Source: Nocardia jejuensis NBRC 103114 (GTDB lineage Bacteria; Actinomycetota; Actinomycetes; Mycobacteriales; Mycobacteriaceae). Taken from it: a stretch of 64,000 nucleotides of DNA. The translations under genes were made by a program, and so were the position numbers. The notes under the pieces were generated by a model, which was not told where the DNA came from, did not search any database, and saw nothing but the letters and a program-made list of their open reading frames with translations. The DNA lies in contig NZ_BDBU01000054.1 in assembly GCF_001613145.1 (NCBI RefSeq), positions 1 through 64,000 on the forward strand. Direction: 5' to 3'. Positions 23,937-31,945 of this stretch are shown here, in pieces; within the stretch, counting starts at the first letter, position 1, and the number at the start of each line of letters is the position of its first letter.

Positions 23937-24218
23937 ATGTACGTCGAAGAGTTCTCCGCACCCGGACCGCTGACCGCAGAGACCGCAGAGGGACTGGCCG
24001 CCGTCGCCGGTCGCTACGGCTCGCGACTGACCATCACCAGCAATGACCGCAGTGTGCAGTCACCGGTGCTCCCCACCTGCTGGGACGTGCTCAGCATCGA
24101 GGCGGGCAGCCGTGTCACGGTGGTCGCCGACAGCGGCCACCGCTCCGCCGACGCGGCCGACCGCCGCACCCTCAGCGAATTCGTCACGGCCTTCCGTCAA
24201 CTCACCGCCGAACGCTGA
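23937..24218 (+). CDS. HPr-like small protein lacking the phosphorylatable histidine
   Basis: 93 aa, preceded by an excellent AGGAGGT Shine-Dalgarno (23921-23927) and a TAGCCT -10 box (23904-23909). The strand-helix pattern aligns with PTS phosphocarrier HPr: GPLTAETAEGLAAVAGRYGS where HPr has G-x-HARP plus helix 1, SRLTITSNDRSVQSP for strands 2-3, and CWDVLSIEAGSRVTV for helix 2 and strand 4. The active-site His15 position is Thr/Ala (TAET), and the regulatory Ser46 position is Thr. It cannot be an ordinary phosphocarrier; a regulatory or unrelated role is possible. The fold assignment is by eye, so only moderately sure. No PTS genes nearby. Confidence 0.65.
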   Translation: MYVEEFSAPGPLTAETAEGLAAVAGRYGSRLTITSNDRSVQSPVLPTCWDVLSIEAGSRVTVVADSGHRSADAADRRTLSEFVTAFRQLTAER

Positions 24219-24226
24219 ACCATCGG

Positions 24227-24808
24227 CTATGCCTCGCGCTCGGCCTTCTCCAATTCCACCGCGCGGCGCATGACTTCACGGGCACGGGAACGGTCTCCGG
24301 CGTAGTCGTAGGCGCGAGCTGCCCGGTAGTTCGTGCGCCAGTTGTCCGGGTCGGCTTCCCATTCCGTCTTGACCTGCTCGAAAAGCTGGTCTGCCGCGGC
24401 GCGTTCGAGGCGACCCGAGGCGCGGCGCGGAAGCTCGGAGGTGTCGAGCTCGAGGCCCTCCTCGTTGATGCGACGCGCCAGATACTGATGCGCGAACGCC
24501 GCGCGCAGGCTGCTCGCGACCACCCACACCCCCAGCAGCGGCAGCAGCAGCACCCCGATGCCGAGAACGAGCGCGGGAATCGAGCCGGTCCGGATCAGGC
24601 CGACGGCGATCCGCCCGAGCAGCAGGAAGTAGAACCCGAGCGCCACAACAAGAAAGGCGATCAGACCGACCTTCTTGGCGACTTCCCTGCCGACGTTCTC
24701 GGTGGTCGCACGGCCCGCGTTGGCCCCAGCCGCTCCGTTCGTACCGTCGGCGCCCGCGCGACCGCTGTCGTCCGCGGTCCCGCCGTTGTTCGAGTCGGGC
24801 GTGCTCAC
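24227..24808 (-). CDS. Two-helix membrane protein with TPR-like tail, cotranscribed with dapB
   Basis: 193 aa from the GTG at 24808, which overlaps the dapB stop by 4 nt (GTGA). A Gly/Ala/Asn-rich N-terminal tail (1-40) is followed by two membrane helices (about 47-65 and 76-99). The cytoplasmic C-terminal region contains DNWRTNYRAARAYDYAGDRS and ends in a charged helix resembling a tetratricopeptide repeat. It corresponds by position to Rv2772c, the transmembrane protein next to dapB in M. tuberculosis. Function unknown; coupling to dapB is conserved and may only reflect operon history. Confidence 0.8.
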   Translation of the reverse strand: MSTPDSNNGGTADDSGRAGADGTNGAAGANAGRATTENVGREVAKKVGLIAFLVVALGFYFLLLGRIAVGLIRTGSIPALVLGIGVLLLPLLGVWVVASSLRAAFAHQYLARRINEEGLELDTSELPRRASGRLERAAADQLFEQVKTEWEADPDNWRTNYRAARAYDYAGDRSRAREVMRRAVELEKAEREA

Positions 24809-25560
24809 AGGTCCAGCAGCGGGTCGATGCCCACGGTCAGGCCGGGGCGCAGGGGCGTCTTGCGCACACCCAGCAATACGCCGGGGACGAACGAGGTCCG
24901 GTCGATCGAATCGTGGCGGATGGTGAGGGTCTCGCCCTGCGTGCCGAACAGCACCTCCTGATGCGCGACCAGACCGGCCAGCCGGACCGAGTGCACCCGC
25001 ACCCCGTCCACATCCGCGCCGCGCGCGCCTTCGAGTTCGTCCTTGGTGGCGTCGGGGCTGCGGCCCACGCCCGCCTTCTCCCGGGCCGCGGCGATCAGTC
25101 CGGCGGTCCGATAGGCCGTGCCCGAGGGCGCGTCCAACTTGTTCGGATGATGCAGTTCGATGACCTCGACCGATTCGAACCAGCGCGCGGCCTGCTCGGC
25201 GAACCGCATGGACAGCACCGCGCCGATGGCGAAGTTGGGAGCGATCAGCACACCGGTCTCGGGGCTCTGCGCCAGCCAGCCGCGCACCTGCCCGAGCCGC
25301 TCGGCATCGAAGCCGGTGGTGCCGACGACCGCGTGAATACCGTTCTCCACCAACCACTTCAGGTTCGGCATGACCACGCCGGGACTGGTGAAGTCCACGA
25401 CCACCTGGGTACCGGACTCGGTGAACGCCTCGAGCGCGTCGTCCTTGTCGACCTGGGCGACCAGCTCCAGATCGGCGGCCGACTCGACACCCGCGCAGAT
25501 CGCCTGCCCGACCTTGCCGCGCGCCCCGAGCACACCCACCCGGATCCGGTTCGTGGTCAC
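24805..25560 (-). CDS. dapB: 4-hydroxy-tetrahydrodipicolinate reductase
   Basis: NAD(P)H-dependent reductase of the diaminopimelate/lysine pathway, acting after DapA. 251 aa. The nucleotide-binding GVLGARGKVGQAI is at residues 9-21, and the catalytic segment ELHHPNKLDAPSGTA (about 138-152) has the His-His pair and the Lys. GTG start after a GAGGAG Shine-Dalgarno. Length and motifs are normal. It is separated from dapA by 20 kb of inserted genes. Confidence 0.97.
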   Translation of the reverse strand: MTTNRIRVGVLGARGKVGQAICAGVESAADLELVAQVDKDDALEAFTESGTQVVVDFTSPGVVMPNLKWLVENGIHAVVGTTGFDAERLGQVRGWLAQSPETGVLIAPNFAIGAVLSMRFAEQAARWFESVEVIELHHPNKLDAPSGTAYRTAGLIAAAREKAGVGRSPDATKDELEGARGADVDGVRVHSVRLAGLVAHQEVLFGTQGETLTIRHDSIDRTSFVPGVLLGVRKTPLRPGLTVGIDPLLDL

Positions 25561-25895
25561 CTGGTCTCCTCACACTTCATGTCATCGCAGCTCATCGCAC
25601 CGCTGCCCGACGAGATATCACCTGTCCCGTGAGCCTATCGGGTCGGCGCGGCCGCGCGGGGAACCCCCTGACCTGGGCGTCGCGTATGTCACAGCGGTCC
25701 GGCGATACCCGTGCGCGGATGCGAGCACCGACGGCGGCGAACCGGGACCGAACGGCCGCCCACCGGCCCGCGCCGCCGACTTCGGCCGCGATCGCCGATA
25801 TCGCACTTCTGCCCGCGCGCCTGCTTCGGAGGTCCTGCGGCAACTGTTCAGATACCCGTCAACTATTCGTCGAATCCACGAGGTAGGCATCGCCT
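25561..25895. other. Divergent promoter region without a recognised gene
   Basis: A 335-bp gap between dapB and the lipoprotein gene. It must hold both promoters. I see no conserved protein, hairpin or repeat in it. Confidence 0.4.
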
Positions 25896-27464
25896 GTGCG
25901 AATTCACCGTAGTACCCGACACGCGCTCGTCGCAGCCGCCGTGTGCGTCTCCGCCGTCGCGGCGTCCTCCTGCTCGTCCGACCCGTCCGCCGATTTCACC
26001 GCGACCATGGACAAGCCGCTGACGATCACCGTGGACGACCTGCTGGCCAAGACCGGCGGCAGCGCGGCGGTCGCCATCGCCGATCCGGCGCACGGCAAGA
26101 TCACCCGCAACCCGAACGGCTCGGTGGTGTACACCCCGGCCGCGGGCTACATGGGCGATGACAGCATCACCGTGACCACCACCGATGCGGTGAAGCTGTA
26201 CACCACCGATATCAAGTCGCTCGGCGAGGTGGGCGGAGTGTCGTTGCAGGGCAGCGGATTCGGCTCGGCGTTCACCCCGGTCCCGGGCTCGAAGGACGAG
26301 TTCTACGGTCTCACCGATCGCGGCCCGAACGTGGACGGCAAGGGCAAGAACGAGAAGATCGCCGCCACACCCGATTTCACGCCGACGATCGCGAAGTTCA
26401 AGCTGGTCGGCAACGAGGCGGTGCTGCAGTCCACCATCCCGCTGAAGAACCCGACCGGGCAGGCGTTCAACGGCCTGGTGGATCTCTCGGCCGACACCGG
26501 TGAAACCATGCGCGACGTGAACGGCGCCATCCTGCCGCCGACCGATCACGGCATCGACAGCGAGGGTCTGGTCGCGCTCGCCGACGGCACCTTCTGGGTC
26601 TCGGACGAGTACGGCCCGTTCATCGTGCACTTCGACGCCAAGGGCTCGGAGCTCGAGCGCCTCGCGCCCGGACGCGGACTGCCGCAGGAACTTTCGCTGC
26701 GCACCCCCAACCAGGGCATGGAGGGCCTGACCGTCACTCCCGACGGCAGCACCCTGGTCGGCATCGTGCAGAGCGGCCTGAACACCCCTGGCGTGACCTC
26801 GGCCCGCGAGGTGCCGATGACCCGCATCGTCACGGTGGACCTGAAGTCCCGCGCGGTCAAGGAGTTCGCCTACCCGCTGGAGAACCCGAAGGAGAAGCTC
26901 GCCGTCTCCGAGATCACCGCGCTGAGCAACACCACCTTCGTCGTCGACGAGCGCGACGGCAACAAGGCCCCCAAGGCGAACAAGAAGCTCTGGACCATCG
27001 ACATCTCCGGTGCCACCGATATCGGTCCGCAGTCCAAAGTCCCCGGGGCGCAGTACGATCCGGCCAAGGGCCTGCTGATCGACGGTAAGGGCGTCGAGGG
27101 CTTGGTCGGCACCGTGAGCACCGCGGACGGCGTCGCCGCGCTGCAGAAGGCCGGTATCACCGCCGTCGCCAAGAAGTCCGCCCTGGACCTGGCCGGTCTC
27201 CTCGACTCCCTCAACGCCGACGGCAAGTTCTTCGGCCACGACAAGATCGAGGGCGTCGCCACCACCGACGGCGGCAAGACCCTGTACATCTCGAACGACA
27301 GCGACTTCGGCATCGAAGCCGTGGTGGGCGATCAGCCGCCCTACAAGCTCAAGGCCAAGATCATGCCGAACGGGCTGCAGGACAACGGCGAGATCCTGAT
27401 GGTGGACACCACCAAGCTCCCCGCCAAGACCCAGACCGCGACGATCAGCATCAAGGTCGGCTGA
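25896..27464 (+). CDS. Phytase-like esterase lipoprotein with N-terminal cadherin-like domain
   Basis: 522 aa, GTG start after GAGGT. The signal sequence ends in a lipobox (VAASSC, Cys about 26), so it is an exported lipoprotein. Residues about 35-100 have the shape of a cadherin/VCBS-type Ig domain (GSVVYTPAAGYMGDDSITVT). The rest is an esterase-like phytase-family beta-propeller: FYGLTDRGPNVDGKG (about 136-150), DSEGLVALADGTFWVSDEYG (about 221-240), GMEGLTVTPDGSTLVGI, KIEGVATTDGGKTLYISNDS. The family includes 3-phytases and uncharacterised phosphoesterases. It may scavenge organic phosphate at the cell surface, but the substrate is inference. It ends at a strong terminator. Confidence 0.88.
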   Translation: MRIHRSTRHALVAAAVCVSAVAASSCSSDPSADFTATMDKPLTITVDDLLAKTGGSAAVAIADPAHGKITRNPNGSVVYTPAAGYMGDDSITVTTTDAVKLYTTDIKSLGEVGGVSLQGSGFGSAFTPVPGSKDEFYGLTDRGPNVDGKGKNEKIAATPDFTPTIAKFKLVGNEAVLQSTIPLKNPTGQAFNGLVDLSADTGETMRDVNGAILPPTDHGIDSEGLVALADGTFWVSDEYGPFIVHFDAKGSELERLAPGRGLPQELSLRTPNQGMEGLTVTPDGSTLVGIVQSGLNTPGVTSAREVPMTRIVTVDLKSRAVKEFAYPLENPKEKLAVSEITALSNTTFVVDERDGNKAPKANKKLWTIDISGATDIGPQSKVPGAQYDPAKGLLIDGKGVEGLVGTVSTADGVAALQKAGITAVAKKSALDLAGLLDSLNADGKFFGHDKIEGVATTDGGKTLYISNDSDFGIEAVVGDQPPYKLKAKIMPNGLQDNGEILMVDTTKLPAKTQTATISIKVG

Positions 27465-27479
27465 GAGCCTTCGACAGAC

Positions 27480-27514
27480 CACCGCCCCGCCGCGTGATGC
27501 GCGGCGGGGCGGTG
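27480..27514. terminator. Bidirectional terminator between convergent genes
   Basis: A 15-bp perfect GC-rich stem (27480-27494 with 27500-27514) and a 5-nt loop, centred between the phytase-like gene and the alcohol dehydrogenase gene. Confidence 0.85.
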
Positions 27515-27538
27515 CCGTGTTCGGTGCGGCAATCCCGC

Positions 27539-28666
27539 TCAGTCGAACATGATCACCTGACGCAGGGCGTGGCCCGCCGCCAGCTCGTCCATGCCTTCGT
27601 TGATGTCCTCCAGGCGAATTCGCGAGGACACCAGCCGTTCGACCGGCAGCTTGCCCGCACGCCACATCTCCACGTACCGCGGAATATCGCGCTCCGGAAC
27701 CGCCGACCCCAGGTAGCTGCCGATGATCGAGCGGCCCTGCGCGACCAGACCCAGCGGCGACACGCTCGCCATCGCGTCGGGAGCGGGCAGGCCGACGGTG
27801 ATGGTCCGCCCGCCGGGCGCGGTGGCGGCCACCGCGGTCTCGAAGGCCCGGATATTTCCCGCCGCCTCGATCACGACCTCGGCCTGGATTCCCTCGGCGA
27901 CGACATCGGCCGGGCTGTACGCGGAGGTAGCCCCGAGTTCCATTGCGGCAGCGAGCTTCTCGGGCACGGTGTCCACGGCGATCACGTCGCGCCCGGTGCC
28001 CTCGCGCAGCGCCGCGGCCACCAGCACCGCCGCCATTCCCACACCGCCGAGCCCGACCACCATGATGCGGTCGGCCGGGGTGGGCTGGGCCGAATTCAGC
28101 AGTGCACCACCGCCGGTCAGGACCGCGCAGCCGAGCACGGCCGCCACGTCGGCGGGTACGTCGTCGTCCACCGGGACGACCGAGCGCCGATCCACCACCG
28201 CGTGCGTCGCGAACGCCGACACCCCGAGATGATGGTGCACCTGCGCGCCGTCGCGCAGCAGCCGCCGGCCACCGCTGAGCAGTTCCCCGGCATTGTTGGC
28301 CAGGCTGCCCGCCAGGCACGGGGTCCGGCCCTCGGTCGCGCAGCCCGCGCATTCACCGCAGCGCGGCAGGAAGGTCATCACGACCCGCTGCCCGACGGCG
28401 ATATCGCTCGCCTCGCCGTCGACGGCTCCGCCGACGACCTCGACCCGCCCGGCCGCCTCGTGCCCGAGCAGCATGGGCACCGGCCGCACCCGATTCCCGT
28501 CCACCACCGACAGATCGGAGTGGCACAGCCCGGCCGCCTCGATCCGCACCAGCAGTTCGCCGGGTCCCGGTTCGCCCAGGTCGAGCTCGCTCACGACGAT
28601 CGGCTCGGACTCCGCGAACGGCGGCTGCGCCCCGATTCGCTCCAATACGGCACCACGAATCCTCAT
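27539..28666 (-). CDS. Zinc-dependent alcohol dehydrogenase (MDR family)
   Basis: A 375-aa medium-chain dehydrogenase of the class III-like group. The catalytic zinc site is Cys48-His49 (AAGLCHSD) and His69-Glu70 (GHEAAG). The structural zinc site has Cys103, 106, 109 and 117. The NAD fold is VVGLGGVGMAAVL (about 213-225). It oxidises alcohols or reduces aldehydes. The mycothiol-dependent formaldehyde enzyme is a relative, but the precise substrate is unclear. A TAGCGT box 7 nt before the ATG gives a leaderless promoter. No operon partners. Confidence 0.92.
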   Translation of the reverse strand: MRIRGAVLERIGAQPPFAESEPIVVSELDLGEPGPGELLVRIEAAGLCHSDLSVVDGNRVRPVPMLLGHEAAGRVEVVGGAVDGEASDIAVGQRVVMTFLPRCGECAGCATEGRTPCLAGSLANNAGELLSGGRRLLRDGAQVHHHLGVSAFATHAVVDRRSVVPVDDDVPADVAAVLGCAVLTGGGALLNSAQPTPADRIMVVGLGGVGMAAVLVAAALREGTGRDVIAVDTVPEKLAAAMELGATSAYSPADVVAEGIQAEVVIEAAGNIRAFETAVAATAPGGRTITVGLPAPDAMASVSPLGLVAQGRSIIGSYLGSAVPERDIPRYVEMWRAGKLPVERLVSSRIRLEDINEGMDELAAGHALRQVIMFD

Positions 28667-28673
28667 GGGCCCG

Positions 28674-28679
28674 ACGCTA
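28674..28679 (-). promoter_or_regulatory. -10 box (TAGCGT) of a leaderless promoter
   Basis: A TANNNT box 7 nt from the alcohol dehydrogenase ATG at 28666. Confidence 0.5.
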
Positions 28680-28764
28680 CCCCACCTCGCCCGCGGAGCG
28701 ACTCGGGATGAACCTTCCCAGACAGCTCATGATCTGATTCGATGGATGGCGGACAGGAGCACAT

Positions 28765-29418
28765 ATGAGCACACCTCTCGCCACGGGCAATCGAGCCCTC
28801 AACCACGTGGTGACGCAGTTCTTCGGCAATGTCGCCCGTGCCTACGACACCGCGGCCCTGCAGCAGGTCGTCTACCGGCCGCCGCAGAATCAGGTGGTCG
28901 CCGAGCTGCGATCCGCCGGATCCCGGCGGATCGCCGATATCGGCTGCGGTACCGGCATTCTCACCTCCCGCATCGAGCGCGAGCTGCATCCGGAGATCGT
29001 CTATGGCATCGACGCCTCACCCGGCATGCTGGCCCAGGCCAAGGCCAGATCCGCCACTGTGCAGTGGCGGCATGCCGCCGCCGAGCACCTCCCGCTGGCG
29101 GACGGCGAACTCGATGCCGTCGTGTCCACCAGCGCTTTTCATTTCTTCGACCATCCGGCGGCGCTGCGCGAGTTCCAGCGCGTGCTGGTTCCCGGCGGCA
29201 TCACGGCCATCGCGACCATGCACCCCTCGGCCCCGACCGCCCGGCCGATTCAACGCCTCACCCGCAGCCCGCTGTTCCCGGCGCACGCTCCCTCGCCCCG
29301 GGAGACTCGAAAGCTGCTGCAGGACGCCGGTTTCGAGGTTCTGGATCAGCGCAAGATCGACCGGCCGCTGCCCAGCTGGCTGATTCCGGACGTCATCACG
29401 ATCGGCCGCCGCACGTAG
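28765..29418 (+). CDS. Class I SAM-dependent methyltransferase
   Basis: A 217-aa UbiE/type 11-like methyltransferase. Motif I is IADIGCGTGILTSRIERE (about 53-70), the acidic end of strand 2 is VYGIDASPGML (about 76-86), and post-motif HLPLADGELDAVVSTSAFHF is at about 109-128. The short C-terminal part lacks a recognisable acceptor domain, so the substrate is unknown. Shine-Dalgarno CAGGAG precedes the ATG. Confidence 0.9.
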   Translation: MSTPLATGNRALNHVVTQFFGNVARAYDTAALQQVVYRPPQNQVVAELRSAGSRRIADIGCGTGILTSRIERELHPEIVYGIDASPGMLAQAKARSATVQWRHAAAEHLPLADGELDAVVSTSAFHFFDHPAALREFQRVLVPGGITAIATMHPSAPTARPIQRLTRSPLFPAHAPSPRETRKLLQDAGFEVLDQRKIDRPLPSWLIPDVITIGRRT

Positions 29419-29511
29419 TCGACGAGTGTGCATCGGTGCCGTCCGGACCCGCAGTGCCGTAGTGCCGCCGCGCCACAGTGCCACCGCGCCGCCCCGCCGG
29501 TGCACGCTCGA

Positions 29512-30300
29512 TCAGCGGCCGGGGTCGTCTCCGCCTCGGAAGCAGACCGTCAGATGCCGCTTGTCCCAGACGACCCAGACCGCGCCCTGACCGTCCCGGG
29601 GGCAGGAATTGCCGTCCGTGGTGTTCTCCAGCACCGCGGTCGCCTGCACGATGTGTGAGCCCCGGGTACCGCAGTCCACCTTGGACGGCTCGTCCATGTG
29701 CTCGGTGTCGTAGCAGACCCCGACCCGCCAGTCGAAGGCCATGCAGAGGTGGTAGATCAGCTTGCCGGCGCGATCGTGGCGGCTGGATTCGAGTTTGTAG
29801 AGATTGTCGGTGCACGCCTCCGGACCGGTCTGCACCACACGGTAATTCGCGTCGACCGTGGCGCAGTCGGACGGCTCGGGTGACCCGGCCTTCCAGGTCG
29901 GGCCCGACGGCCCCGTGGCCTGTTCCATCGGGACCTCGACGCAGTCGCCGACCTTCAGCAGGGACAGCGGGTCCGGCGCCGCGGGTTTCGTGGATGTCGA
30001 GGTCGGCACACCGGCCTGCACCAGTCCGGGAGCGGCCGGGATCGCGGTGCCCGCGACGGTGTCACCGGCGACCGGATTCACCGCCGCGGCCAGACCCGCG
30101 AGCAGCACCACCCATCCCAGCACGGCCAGCACGGGCGCGGCGCGGCGGGGAAACCCGCCGGTCCGCACCACGGCGCCGGTCGAATACCGTTGCGCCCGTT
30201 TCTGCTTCGCGACCGCGACCGCCCCGATCAGTGCCGCCGTCACCAGCAGCAGCACCGCCACTCCGACGGCTACCCAGTGCATGTCGTGCGCCCCCACCAC
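29512..30300 (-). CDS. Membrane-anchored LppU/SCO3897-like protein
   Basis: 262 aa. Membrane helices at about residues 10-30 and 58-75 (an N-out hairpin or an anchor) are followed by an extracellular, cysteine-rich domain. In it, LLKVGDCVEVPM (about 115-126), SDCATVDANYRVVQ (about 143-156), AYHLC-like IYHLCMAFDWRVGVCYD and the final HLTVCFRGG match the LppU/SCO3897 family of envelope proteins with paired disulphides. Role unknown. ATG 30282 is an alternative start. Stands alone downstream of the pentapeptide gene. Confidence 0.75.
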   Translation of the reverse strand: MVGAHDMHWVAVGVAVLLLVTAALIGAVAVAKQKRAQRYSTGAVVRTGGFPRRAAPVLAVLGWVVLLAGLAAAVNPVAGDTVAGTAIPAAPGLVQAGVPTSTSTKPAAPDPLSLLKVGDCVEVPMEQATGPSGPTWKAGSPEPSDCATVDANYRVVQTGPEACTDNLYKLESSRHDRAGKLIYHLCMAFDWRVGVCYDTEHMDEPSKVDCGTRGSHIVQATAVLENTTDGNSCPRDGQGAVWVVWDKRHLTVCFRGGDDPGR

Positions 30301-30374
30301 AATCCCTACTCACGTCCCCGTGCAAGCTATCGCACGGCGGGACGGGCGGGCAATCCGACAATTCGCCGGAGTGG

Positions 30375-31814
30375 TCAGCGGGTCAGTTCGGGCGGACTCT
30401 CCGCGGGCACGGGCGGCCACTGCTCGGGATGGATGCAGGCGGGCCGGCTGTTCGGCGAACCGTCCCAATCGAAATGGACCCCGACCCACGCCTTGGGACG
30501 CTCGAAACTGATCTCGCGCGCGTCGAAGGCGGCCCGCTTGAAAGTGATGTTGCCGAAGAAATCGCCACCGGCGAAGGTGACCGCGCGACCGCCGAACAGC
30601 ACATCGGCGAAGGACACCTTGCCGTGGTACTCGGCCCGGGCGAAGGTGACCTCCTCGGTGCGGCCCGAACCCCACCGGGTCTTGCCGCCCAGGCGGGCGC
30701 AGTCGAAGGCACTGGCCTCGGCGTAGAACCGGGCGGCGGTGAACGCGGCTCTGGCGCCGATGAACTCGGCTCCCGTGAAGGTGACCCGCTCGCCGTCGAA
30801 GATGGCGCGCTCGAACGTCGTGAGCGCGCTGACGAATTTGGCGTTGGCGAAACTGCTGCGATCACCGGCGAAGGTGGCACGGGTGAAATCGGTGCGCGCA
30901 CCGCTGAACTCCGCGCCGTCGAAACTCACCGAACCGGCGAAGGTGGCGTCGCTGAAACTGATCTCGGCGTCGTCCCGCTCGAATCGGGCGACCCGGTCGT
31001 GCCGGAACTGCGCGCGATCGAAAGAGGTGGAATTGCGGAAGGTGGCGCCGCGGAACGAGACTCGCTTGCCGACGAAGCGCGCCTTCTCGAAACTCGTGCG
31101 GCGGCCCCCGATGAAACTGGCGTTGGTGAATCGGGTGTTGCGCCCGGCGAAGACCGCCCGGCTGAAGTCGGCGTCCTCCAGGACCGCGTCGGAGAAATCG
31201 AAATCGCAAGTGGACCAGCAGGCTTCGAGCGAATCGCGCAGGTGCTCCGCGATCACCCGCACGACGGTGTCGCGGACCTGTCGATCGTTCTGCCGATAGT
31301 TGTAGACCCGTTCCACCGCCGTCCCGGAATCCTCGACGCGCTGGGACTTGGAGACCAGATGACTGGCGCCCTCGTCCGGCACGTAGGGCAGGCGCAGGTA
31401 TCCGCACAGCACGTCCACGCACTGCTGACGCCGGGCGCGCGTGGAGAACCCGTCCGCCACCCCGGCGAGCGCGTAGACGCCCGCGATGCGCACGGCCACA
31501 TCGGGATTGCCCAACTGGATGGCCGCCGCGCCGAACAGTTCCGCGAACCGGCCGCGCTCGAGATCGCGCTGCCGCCGGTAGGCGAGGGTCAACGCGACCG
31601 CCGCGCCGACGGCGACCGTGACCCAGAGCGCGATCCTGGTCAGATCCAGCTGATTCGGCGTCTCCGCTCGGGCACCCAGCGTGCGCCACAACAACCACCA
31701 GGTGAGGGCCGCAACGGCCAACCCACCGATCACCACGATCAGCACCGAGAACGCCAGTGCAGACCGGTGAATCGCCCGGTTCAGCGCATAGCCGAACCTT
31801 CCCCACCGCCGCAT
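30375..31814 (-). CDS. Membrane-anchored pentapeptide-repeat protein
   Basis: 479 aa from the ATG at 31814, which has a TATCCT box 6 nt upstream (leaderless). Two membrane helices lie at about 20-40 and 58-75, then a helical region. From about residue 195 to 445 there is a long run of F-x-x-A-x-F type repeats (DFSDAVLEDADFSRAVF; SFEKARFVGKRVSFRGATF; TFTGAEFIGARAAFTAARF). This builds a right-handed quadrilateral beta-helix as in the pentapeptide-repeat family. The repeat length alternates between 5 and about 10 residues. Some family members mimic DNA and protect gyrase, but the membrane anchor makes that less likely here. Function unknown. Confidence 0.9.
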   Translation of the reverse strand: MRRWGRFGYALNRAIHRSALAFSVLIVVIGGLAVAALTWWLLWRTLGARAETPNQLDLTRIALWVTVAVGAAVALTLAYRRQRDLERGRFAELFGAAAIQLGNPDVAVRIAGVYALAGVADGFSTRARRQQCVDVLCGYLRLPYVPDEGASHLVSKSQRVEDSGTAVERVYNYRQNDRQVRDTVVRVIAEHLRDSLEACWSTCDFDFSDAVLEDADFSRAVFAGRNTRFTNASFIGGRRTSFEKARFVGKRVSFRGATFRNSTSFDRAQFRHDRVARFERDDAEISFSDATFAGSVSFDGAEFSGARTDFTRATFAGDRSSFANAKFVSALTTFERAIFDGERVTFTGAEFIGARAAFTAARFYAEASAFDCARLGGKTRWGSGRTEEVTFARAEYHGKVSFADVLFGGRAVTFAGGDFFGNITFKRAAFDAREISFERPKAWVGVHFDWDGSPNSRPACIHPEQWPPVPAESPPELTR

Positions 31815-31820
31815 AGCGGA

Positions 31821-31826
31821 AGGATA
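31821..31826 (-). promoter_or_regulatory. -10 box (TATCCT) of a leaderless promoter
   Basis: A TANNNT box 6 nt from the ATG at 31814 of the pentapeptide gene. Confidence 0.5.
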
Positions 31827-31903
31827 GCGATCCCGGGGTGCCTGTGCATTCGTTGGCCGGATTTCTCTTCCCGGACAGGGTTTTTCGCCCGGGAACGACG
31901 AAT

Positions 31904-31932
31904 CCGCCCGACGGTCGCGGACCATCGGGCGG
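31904..31932 (-). terminator. Terminator of the MFS gene at 31946
   Basis: An 8-bp outer stem CCGCCCGA/TCGGGCGG, one mismatch, a 4-bp inner stem GGTC/GACC and a 3-nt loop, 14 nt past the MFS stop codon. Confidence 0.65.
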
Positions 31933-31945
31933 ACATCGTAGGCGA

